DNA of 64,000 nt from Labyrinthula sp. Ha (Eukaryota > Sar > Bigyra > Labyrinthulida > Labyrinthulaceae): contig JAALGZ010000014.1 in NCBI GenBank assembly GCA_015227615.1, positions 682,001-746,000 on the forward strand. The letters run 5' to 3'. Below, piece by piece: positions 20,719-31,690 of the stretch; the stretch's first letter is position 1, and every line of letters starts with the position of its first letter. A model generated the notes under the pieces. It worked only from the letters and a program-made list of their open reading frames with translations. It had not been told where the DNA came from and did not search any database. A program made the translations under genes and the position numbers.

Positions 20719-23700
20719 CTATTTTCGAGGGAAACACTGATATCAGAATACCGACATATGATTGGATAGAAATACCAATTATAATGGAATAAATTTTTCA
20801 TGTTGTGCCCTATATGGACACTTATCTGGCTATAATGCTATTGTATTTTTACTTCTATTTATATGTTTGCTATCAAACAAAGGCCTTGTGTTTAATGGTC
20901 AGAGATATTTTTTTTATACTTAACAACACTCAAGAAAAGCTCAGAGTTTTTCAGTTATATTTGACTTTGTTCTCAATGCAGAGAATTTGTAAATCATAGA
21001 TTTGCTTCAGCATGTGCGCTGAGTTCGGATACGTGAACACTGTTCTAGTACTCTTGTCTAATTTTCAAAAGAGCACTCATTATATTCAGAATTCTAGATG
21101 TAGCACATTACTATTTTTTACAGAAATAGGTCACCAGGTTAAGTAGATATATTAATCTTTCTTATTTTATTTCTTAATTGAGATTGCTTTCCGCGACGGA
21201 CAATAGAATTTAACCAAAGGATAATGGGCACAACGAAATTTCTTCTACACAGCCTTTTATAAATCATATTAGGTGCTCATGCTATGAGAACTGAACTCAA
21301 AAATATTATACTGTTGTTTACTAAGCAGTGATTTTCAGGTTCTTCTATTGCAGATGTAATGATATTTTCAACAATTTACACAGGCTACTTTTCACATCCA
21401 TCTGAAGCAAACCCCATTGATAGCCTCTGTGCTGTATGAAACGGAATATTGGTTGGTTAGCTTCATCATGTGGAGGACGTGTGAGAGCTTGATCCATGTA
21501 TGTACAATACTTTGACTCGTAGTTCTACATAATCGACATCTATTTGTAAAACTGAGCTCCACGGACAAAAGGAAGTAATATATGAAGAATGTTAAGCTAT
21601 TCCTCTTGATTGCAATATAAAAAAGAATTGGAACAGAAACATATTTCACTAAACCTGAGCTTAAATACTTGAGTATGACATTGAAAATGACTCACGGACT
21701 GTTTATATCAACCTACATATGATTCAAGTGACCCGCAATAATACAACTAGAATATCTGAGACATATTAATTGAAAAGAAAGATCGAATAGAGCTTTATCT
21801 TGAACCACACTTTCATTTTTCTTATTAGAAAACGTAAATGGCGAAGAGGCAATAAAATTATTGTTTTCACACAATTTCTCTAATTTCACCTAAGATGAAA
21901 AACCTGAATGCTGATTTGTTTCCAACTACGAATGCTAAGAAAAAGAAAAAATTTACTAAGTTGAGTACCGAGCTACGTAATTCGAGGTATATTTCTTAGA
22001 GCTTTTTACTTTGGAGCTTCTGCATAATTCTTTTTATATTGTCTAAAACAGAGTCTAAAGTTAATAATAAATGTATCAATTTTTGTGGCTTCTTTTTGGA
22101 AAGAGAGAACAAGGCAAGCATTTCTATAGAAATCTCCCACCGGGGTACGTCTTGTATTTATACAAATGTATATACATGCATATGTTCTGCCTTTCGAATT
22201 TCAGATTACGTGATTCGTCTAAAATGGTCCACAGTATCAGAGATAAGCCCATATTAAATTGAATAAAGGAGCAAAGAGAAGAAACTTTCATTCAATTTGT
22301 TATTTTTATTCAGGACGCATTAATATTTGATTTGAGTTTCTCGGATATCTGAGGAGTGTAAATATGCAGTTCTCAAGATGTGAAAGTAAAAGGGTTGGTG
22401 AAAATTCCTTGGGCTATTGGGATCATAGACTAGGAACATTGTCATAACTGGAAGGGTGATTAATTTATTGCCTGAAGTAATTAAAAAATCTTTTTCATGT
22501 ATATCTTATAATGAAAGCGACAAAGAGCGAAAATATAACTACTGTTCTTTAATGTAAACTGCCAGTCTTGATGACAAAACAGTGCCACAAAAAAGCAAGA
22601 CAAGAAAAGGCAGAAATGGAATAAAAGAACCCCTTTGATGTCTTAATCTTCAAGGTTAGTAACATGATACTGTGCCATTACTATAGTTGGTCAAGCAATG
22701 AATTAACGCTGAACAAAAAAAATCTTCCCAAAATGGATGTACTTCTTCCTTATCAATAAAATGGTCGCTTTACAACAACGTTCGTTTCATTGGGAATCTT
22801 TAAACATAGGGTACGAGACCAAAACAACGCCAATGTGTGTGAAGGTGTCTATGTACCAAAGCAAAAAGTATGACTGAAATGTTCTTTCAGGGCGAGGGTC
22901 GGTTTTACATAAATTCGGAGCTATCCGTTTCATTTTGATTTAATTGAATGAGCATTTGTTATCATTTTATTTTGCCCGATTTCCGAAGGGTACACAATGG
23001 ATTATTATCATACTTGGGTTAGATATTGATCATGTACAATGCAAATATATATTCTTTAGCAAACCCTGAGGTGATCCATATTTGCGGCGAAACATAATAT
23101 GAAAAAGACACAAACTAACTAAAATGAGTTGGAAACTCTTTTCCACATTAACAACAGAAAAGTTTTTTTCAAATCAAAGAAAATAATTAAAAAAGAAACT
23201 TGATCGCTAAAGAGTTTTAGATCTGTTGAAAAATTAATGGAAATGATTAAACTAGTCGATTTATAACGTTTATAATTTAGAAATAGGTTTTGATATAGCT
23301 TTGCAAACAAATGTGCAAATCCAAAACTTAAAAATTAATTCGTTCATCAGCAGGGATACAAAATACTTTTTAGTAGATCTATTAATTATATGCTCGATGT
23401 AAATGTTTGTTTTAGTCTAAAGAAACAAGTTTAAATTTATCGAGTACTTAATATACATCATTATTAACATCGATTTAAATAAGTTCAAAAGGTAAAATAG
23501 TGCATAAATAGTTAACAAAGGATAAAATGAAGAGTTTGTTTACTGTAAGTAGAGCTAAAACTATAAGTGGTATAGTGATATTGACTACTGGAAGTATTTC
23601 CGCCTTAATTTTTGCACAGCAATAATTTGATGCCAAGTTTTAAATTGAAAGAGAGAAGAAAAAGAGATGATAAAGTAGACTAATATGGAAATAATACTAC

Positions 23701-25390
23701 AATGTGGACATATATATATGCTCATGCAAGGATGGAATTTTAAACCTTACCACAGTAAGTACTCAAGAGAGAAGTTACAAGGTTTCGAGTCTTCTTTTTA
23801 ACACCCTGTATAGGAGAGACTAGCAGCTATTTTCCATACTTGCATCCATATAGATGAAATACGTTACATCTAGTGGTAAAAATTATTGATGATGATGCCC
23901 GTGAGTATCAATTGCTTAATCAAAACAATATTTTTTATTAAACTTTGATGGGGACAGAAAATAAGGCAGATATTATGTAAGGTTTGAGTTTAACTGCTTT
24001 TGCAGCTATGGAAAAGATTATGAGTGGTGGCTCTATAGCGACAACAATAGCAGCTAAAGAATTCAACGCCACGCATATATAGTGTTCCAAAGAATCGATG
24101 ACCAGATTAAAATCAAGTTGTAAGTATTTTTCTGATAAAGGTTAACTGGACACAAAGGGAGTGTAAATTAGACTTTGTCTGAAACATTTGCTCTGTTATC
24201 TATATTTGTAGCGTTTATCGAAAACTGACTCAAAGTTACACAAATAATGTGTAGCAGATTTTATAACAAAGTTCTTGAAACAAGAGATTCTGGCTGTTAG
24301 GTTTTCACTCTAACAAGCTTAGCCATTTCAAATAAGACGGTGTCAAGGTTGAGTTTGATGTATAGAAGTCTAAAATAAAAATACACCTTCAATAAATTTT
24401 GACTTAAATAATTTTTAGGCGAATCTATCACCTCTTACATTATACTTGCCTAAGAATATATTTCTTGCATTTCCCGCAAACTGAAGACACTGATTGCCCC
24501 CAATACGAAGCTTTCGATTGAAATTGACGAACTCTTTAAGAATGAAAATAGTTAGATGTATTGTTTTCGCGATTCCTCAAAAAACCTGATTCTGAGCTCT
24601 AAATGTCGGTTCACATCCATCGAAATGCTTTTATTTTTGATTTGATTTAGGGGAATGTAACCAAAATGCACTTTTGCATATGTTTGTCCTGAGCCAAAAT
24701 GAACTAGCCCTGTGGCCATTTGACAAGAGTATATATATAGCAGAAACTTAATTTTCTTAATGCAAACTATTAATTGTAATACATGTATTTAACATGCTTA
24801 TCCTAACTCGTAAATGCTTCAAGAGCATTTAATAGACTTCTAAGGATAATACCAATTGACATAGAGTTCAGGGTAAAATTTCTAATCTCTAAAATTTGAA
24901 CACAGGAATCAAACTACAGACCAACATGAGGAACATCATAATTGAATCCAAACTGCTATTAGGGTTTGTTAGTGGTATAAGCTTAACAGTTTTCTTCTCA
25001 TATCCATACTTCGGTAGAGATTTTTCGATAAGAAACCTTACTTGCAGCAACTTCTTACTGACTATATACCGACACAAAGAATTATCTCATGTGTTTGCAC
25101 AGTGCAATCTTTCTCTTTAGCCTTAATAGCAGTTTTTCTTTTGTTTTTAAACTGGTTTGCAATATATTATTGTTTGTCTGATACGTGAGTTGCTTTTACA
25201 TTTATCTTACATTTAATATAATTATTTTCCCCTTCAATCTGCCAATTCTGAGGGCTTCGGAAACTACTCCAGCCAAATTAACTGACACATAAACAGTTGG
25301 CTTCGTGTGGGGGAAACTAATGCTCTATCAAATAGACTCCCTTTAATAATGTCACAATAAAATTTCTCTCCAAGATTTGTTGTTTAAGGT
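20719..25390. other. 4.7-kb AT-rich region, one possible LINE relic
   Basis: No supportable intact gene. Apart from the degraded LINE-like segment near 21.4-21.6 kb and a 32-codon frame at 23527-23625 (both described separately), open frames are short and of low complexity. The LINE insertion starts just to the right. Confidence 0.5.
21380..21555 (-). pseudogene. Possible degraded C-terminus of a LINE polyprotein
   Basis: On the minus strand, one frame reads CRLCRTTSQSIVH, close to the Cys/His motif that follows the reverse transcriptase in many non-LTR elements. A neighbouring frame then reads PPHDEANQPIFRFIQHRGYQ, similar to the RHD-type motif that comes next in those proteins. The two parts need a frameshift to connect, and no reverse transcriptase is preserved nearby. 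This would be a relic of a different lineage from the LINE at 25.4 kb. It could be chance similarity. Confidence 0.35.
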
Positions 25391-25403
25391 CTAAAAGGTT
25401 CGT
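25391..25403 (+). repeat. LINE target-site duplication, left copy
   Basis: CTAAAAGGTTCGT, identical to 29242-29254. The pair brackets the non-LTR element and fixes its 5' end at 25404. Confidence 0.88.
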
Positions 25404-28400
25404 AAGTTTTTGGGAAACGGAAAATTTGGAAACAAAGAAACCGTTATGAGTACCGGCAACACTCAGGCAGTCGAAAGACAGTCACCAGTCAATGAAGCGC
25501 AAGATTCCAGAACAATTTCAATTGTTTCTGTGAATGTTGACCGTCTCACCTCCTACAAGCTCAGGTCTATCGAGGAATATGCCCTAACTGCCGATACAAA
25601 CGTCCTTGCAATACAGGAAGTTGGTAGTAAAGGAGCGGAATACCTCGAAAGATCGAGCTTCTCTAGACTAAACTGGTTTACAACAGATATCTCTAAGAAT
25701 AAAGACACAGAAAAAAACAAAATCAATATTTTAGCAACATACTTCAACAGGAACATGGACAAAGAAACAGAAAAAGTATTTGATGATGATAGAATTTTAG
25801 GTGTTAAAACTAAACTTAACTCTAGAAGCTATTACATCATCAATATCTATGCACCACACGTAGGAAAAACAGCAAAAGAATACAGCCAGTTTCTAACAAG
25901 ACTCCATAAAGCAATCTCACTGAAAAGGAAGAAAGACCTCATGATAATCCTAGGCGACTGGAACGCTCAAATACGGCACAACGAAGTGATAAGCAATGGA
26001 AACTACGGATACACGACAAGAACGAACAGGAACGGCCAAATACTTCGGGACTTTTTGAACAAGTACAACCTGGCCATCGCCAACTCATACTTCGCTAGTG
26101 GTGCAAAGAATACAAATAGTCATTTAACATACTATTCAAAGCATAAGAATAATCAGAAACGCTCAGAAATAGATTTCATCATAGCGTGTAAAGGCAGCAT
26201 CCCACTATTCCGAAAAATTCGGATAAAAAGAAAACTAGGAGAGAAAATCCACAATAGAACAGAGTTTGATCATGAACCAGTTGAAGCACTAGTCTCACAA
26301 AAGTTCAGGAAATAGTCCAACCAAAACCCAAAGATGCATCAAAACTACAAAGAGTTCTTCAAAATTGATGCAAACCGTTGGAAACTAAACGAAGAAATAC
26401 GACAAGGTTTTGAAGAAGAAATAGCCAAACTCTCACCATCCAACAACCCTGGAAAACAACAAAGACTAAACTTCCAAACGTTCAAGTCAACAATAAAACA
26501 AGCCATTGAAAACTGTATCCCACTGGTGGCACATGAACGCCTCTACAGAACATCTTCAGATAGAACAGAGACTTTATTTGAAATAAGAAGAAGACTGTGG
26601 AAATCCCTAACTGAAAATGAATCTAAAATACTAAAAAAGATGATAAGAAAAAGTACCTTGAATGACTGCAAAGTCTGGTTGAACCTTCAAGTAAGAAGAA
26701 TAGATACGGCTATGGCAAAGAATGATATCCATGAAGCTTTCAAACAAGCAGAAAGGATAGTAGGGAAAAAGCGGAAACCTCAACACACCATTACCATGGA
26801 AGATAGAAAACACCTAAACGATAAAAAAACGAGTAAAAGTATTCCAAGAATACCTTGAACTCACTCAAAGGAACAGAGAAGGAAACATCATGGACAACGA
26901 ACTGGATATTCTTGAAGCCAAAGCTGAAGATACAAATATATCTCCTCCGACTTTAGAAGAACTTGAAGAGACGGCGAAAACACTAAAGAACTATAAAGTA
27001 CCCGGACCTGATGGAATCACAAACGAAATCCTAAGGAATAACAAAATAGTATTGAAATACTTGAAGCAACTTGCAGAAGAACTATTTTTAGATCCAAGTG
27101 GCCTGAACAAAGATGAACTTATATCTCTCTCTACTGGGAACATCATCTTCCTATACAAAAAAGGAAACCATCAACTTCCTTCCAACTACAGGCCAATATC
27201 CTTGCTTAACACTTCCTACAAACTAATCACTAAAATAATAAACAATAGACTAAAGAATACCCTGGAAAGAACAGTAGGAAACTATCAGTCTGAATTTCGA
27301 GAAAACACGGGAACTAGGCAAAAAATAATCAACTTCTCTTGAACCGCTGTAAACTCAGCCAAATGGAGAACTCGAAGATACTATGTCTCTTTATAGATTT
27401 CAAAAAAGCCTTCAACTCTTGTAAACATCCTTTCCTTGAGCTTAGCTTAAAAGAGAGAAAAGTTCCTGCTAACTTTATCAATATAATCCTTTACCTATAC
27501 AAATATGCTCCGGTTCAAGTAAAGATAGGAAAACATATAAGCGACAGAGTAGAAATAAACAAAGGCGTGCTACAAGGTGATTCACTAAGTCCCACGTTAT
27601 TTGTACTTGCTCTGAACTCTTTGCTTCGAAGGATAATAAAGAAAATAAACTTGAACTTTTCAGAAGCAGAATTCTCCTTTCAAAACATTCTTGGATTTGC
27701 TGACGACCTTTGTATCATGAGTAAAGATAGAAACATCTTGAAACACTTTGTTCAATATACAGAAGAGCTCTCACAATTGTCTGGCCTAAAGATAAATACA
27801 CAGAAAACTCAACTCATGGGAATAGTCAGGAGAAGGAAACTCAAAGATAAGCTTTCAGACACTGCAATTCAACAACTGGTCAATAAACACACCTGCACCT
27901 CTTGTTCCAGAAACTTCTCGTCAAAAGATGCCCTTGTAGGACATAAAGCACAATGTCTTGGACCGGGGACCGCGTTAGTTCGAAGTAGAAAGGACACTAC
28001 AGCAGTCGCTGCAGCTGAACTAAACTCCCTCTACAGCAACATCCCAATAGAAGAAAACCTGGAAGCCAACCTTGGAACCATCAAAGGAGTAAAAACCTTT
28101 AGATACCTTGGAGTGGGTATAACAGCAACAGCTGAAACCCACGTTAACCCATCCGCTAGAATACGCGCTGCACAAGAAACTCTTCGGAAATTGCAACCGA
28201 TACTGAGGAGTAGTATGGTGACAGCCAGAAGGAAAAAGAACATAGTGAAAGAGCTTGTGGTCTCAAAAATCCAATATGGAAGCGAGTTCTGGAACCTGGA
28301 AAACAAAGATACATCCAAAGCCTTGAACAAACTCTCTAGAGATATAAAACGCACCCTCCTCCAACCTAATCCAACGCAGCCACTTGAACACACGAAACAA

Positions 28401-29244
28401 GCCAATAACCTCAAAGCCGGTGATATAAACATCCTAAAAATATTAAAGGAAAAACAAAAAAGCTGGCTGGAAACATGCACAACGACAGAAATGGATATGG
28501 AACTGACGGAATCCTCAAGGAAACTTGAAGCATATCTTTTTCCACAAGCTGCTACTCCAACTGAAGACTTGAACGTACCACTGGAGCATATAAGAGAAGA
28601 ACTAGAACACCATGAACCACCCCCTCCCCTTCACCCACCACCATCCGGGGAGAACATGCTAACCCCACCACAAACAACACCTTAGTTCATCACTTGATAC
28701 AACTCCCACGTGCATTTAATATAACTTCTGGCCTCAGTTGCTTCTTGGATGGATAACTGGAGAAAGCTCAACTGGATCTCTTCATAAACCATGATTATCT
28801 TGTAAAACAGAACGATGAGCGATAGTAGAAGTAAAAAACTGGTGCAGGACATCTCGATATGATCAATAAAAGAACTTGAAACAATTTATTTGATATCAGG
28901 AACACTGGATATGACGCACGACAATATCTCAATCTCTTTCATGATTTCTTGCGTGAGTTGTTAATTTCGATTTGGATTATTCACAAATTTTGGGAAATCA
29001 CGATTTTGGGAAATCACTATCTAGGAAGATCAAATGCGATAAATGAGTACAACGGGAAAACTATCGTGATCGTGCCAATAGTGTCTCGAAATCCCACAAA
29101 CCAGTTTAGTTTAGTGACAGTAGGAGCACGAGACGGGAAGCTTCCTTAGTGAGCGGCGGACCGGCATCGGACCCTAAGATAAACGCATAGGCGGATTTGC
29201 AGATGTAGTACCTTACTCCCACCTTAACTATTAACTATTAACTA
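25404..29244 (+). mobile_element. Non-LTR retrotransposon (LINE), complete boundaries, coding region damaged
   Basis: A 3.84-kb element flanked by a 13-bp direct duplication. It has a very short 5' leader (42 bp), a single coding region (endonuclease, then reverse transcriptase, then a C-terminal domain), a 3' untranslated part of about 540 bp, and a 3' end of three TTAACTA units instead of poly(A). A short leader, a single reading frame and a short tandem-repeat tail are features of RTE-like elements, but clade assignment needs a tree. Within the 3' part, TTTTGGGAAATCAC occurs twice in tandem near 28988-29018. Full length with an exact target duplication indicates fairly recent insertion. 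Base composition is less AT-rich than the flanks. Confidence 0.9.
25446..28685 (+). pseudogene. LINE polyprotein: AP endonuclease + reverse transcriptase + zinc finger, three lesions
   Basis: The ATG at 25446 opens an exonuclease-endonuclease-phosphatase domain: IVSVNVD, AIQEVGS, IYAPHVG, ILGDWNAQ, SEIDFII and FDHEPV, with SDH replaced by FDH. A TAG at 26313-26315 interrupts it, and the same frame resumes. A one-base shift lies at the A7 run 26823-26829 and a compensating shift at the A6 run 27320-27325. The reverse transcriptase shows KVPGPDGITNE, NYRPISLLN, LFIDFKKAFN, VLQGDSLSPTLF and the catalytic FADDL at 27696-27710. A finger C-x2-C-x12-H-x3-C (CTSCSRNF...H...C) follows, then the usual C-terminal helical region and a Pro-rich end. 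Both shifts sit in A runs, so sequencing error is possible; the TAG is less easily explained that way. Confidence 0.88.
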
Positions 29245-29254
29245 AAAGGTTCGT
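29224..29254 (+). repeat. LINE 3' tail (TTAACTA)3 and right target-site duplication
   Basis: Three perfect 7-bp units at 29224-29244 end the element. The duplication CTAAAAGGTTCGT at 29242-29254 overlaps the last CTA, so the junction is ambiguous by up to 3 bp. Confidence 0.85.
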
Positions 29255-29714
29255 GTTGTAATAAATATGTATTATGTCCCCAAGGCTAAGCCGTATTAAG
29301 TATAAAAGTAACAATATCTTAAAAAAATGAAATCACTATAACATAAAATTTATGGTTAACAAAGTGAATGGAGATGTTTTAGAATAATCAAAAAAGCGAA
29401 GAGTCCATTAAACCAAGCCATAGGTATATAAATGAAACCTTGCCGAAATATTAATTCTTTTTTAATAATTGACATATTTATATATATAGTATTGTTTTTT
29501 CTACATTTATAAATCCTTATGCAAAACTGTTCAGAGCGACTATATGAAAATCCAAAGAAGATTGTGATGCTTTCATACTCCGGATTATTATGCCACTAGA
29601 GTTTATGAATCTTATATAGATAATTTACTTATCATTCTTTTAATTGGAGACTGAATTTCTTGAAAATAAGTCTGGTCAAGTCCTAAATTGCTGATCATTT
29701 ACATAAAAAAATCA

Positions 29715-29784
29715 CTATTGTCGATAGAAGAGCTCACTGAAGGGACTACTCACTAGAATAAATTTAGTATACTATCGACAATAG
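29715..29784. repeat. Perfect 13-bp inverted repeat, 44-bp spacer
   Basis: The arm CTATTGTCGATAG at 29715-29727 is the exact reverse complement of CTATCGACAATAG at 29772-29784. Either a small miniature transposon-like unit or a stem-loop. No flanking duplication is obvious. Confidence 0.7.
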
Positions 29785-30904
29785 CAAAATAATATTTCAT
29801 CTTAACTTTTTGCAGAGAATTTTGCTTTTTTTATTTTTCGACAGTATGAGTTAGGGTGAATCGCAACATCAATCCTATATATGGAACATAACCACAAATT
29901 TGAATTAAGCTTAAACAATTGCTTTTCCATTGATTTTTTGTCTAGTTTGCTCAAGTTTAACTGCTATTTCTATAGGTCTATGAACTTCCTGCATCTCTTC
30001 ACTTTATCATGAACAAAATTATTGGTTCTAGCATCAACTGCTGGCATGGCCTGTTTTCCTATTTTGATAGTGAGAATTCTTTTGTTTTATCATTAGTTCC
30101 TTGGCATAAGACGAAAAATGGCACAAATGTCATTTTTTATAAGAATTTTGTTTCTTCGACTTTACGAAAAAATGCATTTTTTTTGCACTGCGTAGAAAGA
30201 GTAAAGTCAAAATATTAAATGATTTTTAAGTGGGTTGAATAGAAAAGAAGTCAATGTGTCTTCATACATTTCTTGTGTTTAGGAATAAGAGATATCAGAA
30301 GCCCTATGATATGAATCTTTTTCTTCTTGACAAGAAACTAAATTAGCGAAAAAATTCTTCATATTATTCTGTCTTTTTTATTGATGGTCACATGTTGCGA
30401 AAATTAGCATTCACGGCTCACCTTCAAGGGTGGTATGAACTTGAAAAATATCAGAGTAGAACCTAGTCTATGCCACAAAACAAATCTTAATAGAGAACTA
30501 ATGATTGAAACAATTAGAACAAAAGTACTTTTTACTTTTGATTTTAAACTGCATAACTTAGAAGTATACGTTTAAGTCATTATATTATTATTTTTTAAGC
30601 CAGAGGTGACGACTGATTCCATTTAGTTTGTTCTTCTTCCCAAGTTTCTGAAATCTATTCTCGCTCCAATGAATATTTATCGCTACTCTGCTGATTTATC
30701 TTTTCCTTGTCTAGATTTCTGTTCTGGTTCGCTGGATCATCAGACCTGCTGTAAACATTCTCGCTTAGGTCTTGGCTAGGTCTCAGATTTGATTAAAATT
30801 ATCAATAATCATTTGATTATTATTCTGATCCTGATTATCAATAAAAGAATTATGATTTTAATTTTTATCCATTGATTCTGACTTAATTTTGATTATCAAT
30901 GTAA

Positions 30905-31119
30905 GACTGGGTTACACGACGTTAGGTCAAATGGCCTGAGAGTTTTTTTCTCGTCTTTGCAACATATGAAGACCCATATAAAGCGGCCATATAATCCGGG
31001 AATAATTCGTAATTCGAAAGATTTTGGCTATCTCACCTATTGTCTTAACCTTTTCGTACGGTGCAAGAAACGAAAAAAGAACTTTATGATCATTTGGCCC
31101 TACGTCGTGTGTCTCAGTC
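30905..31119. mobile_element. Fold-back/MITE-like repeat with long imperfect terminal inverted repeats
   Basis: Arms of 29 bp at 30905-30933 and 31091-31119 match as reverse complements at 23 of 29 positions, both containing ACACGACG or its complement. The similarity continues more weakly inward (T-rich CTCGTCTTTGCA against the complement of TGCAAGAAACGAAA) to about 75 bp. The whole 215-bp unit could form one hairpin. It has no coding capacity, so a nonautonomous DNA element is the simplest reading. Internal sequence resembles 62.15-62.27 kb. Confidence 0.5.
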
Positions 31120-31690
31120 GATTATCAATAATCAATCTATATGGTTGGAGAATTATTAGAATCAATCAATAAGAAAAACCCGTGAAAATATCTTGTTGCT
31201 AAGTTATCAATAAATCAAATTCGACCTCTAGTCTTGGCTCTGGATTTTTAAAAATGGAACTAAGAGATGATTTAATCACGTGTTAACAATAAAACTTTCC
31301 AGTTAATAGTTAAAACAACAAACAAGAACATGATTTAGATCAAGAAACAAATCTTTATCAAGTTACACCATTTCAGGTAATAAAGCCAATCCCAAGTCCT
31401 TAGGAAATCCCAATAGAAGTTATTACAGCAACTACAATGGCTAATAAGAAGCGACTATTAGTTACTTCTCCAGAACTGCCGTCAATGATTCGTTTCATTT
31501 CACTTATTTGTGAAAAAATATTTGTTCATTAAATGGTTTTTGGTATAATAAATTTTATTCAAACACTGTTTGTTCGCATAAGAGATATTACCTTTGTATT
31601 ATATGAAGGTGAAAAATCAAAAGTATAAGTAAAGCTTTTTGACCCTCATATAACATAGAACATTCTATTTCAGAACCAAAACAGTGATTT

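Larger units (their letters stand above)
29255..31690. other. AT-rich intergenic region with two fold-back repeats
   Basis: No supportable gene. It holds a perfect 13-bp inverted pair (29715-29784) and a larger fold-back element (30905-31119), listed separately. The 30009-30218 frame is Phe/Ser-rich and unconvincing. Confidence 0.55.
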
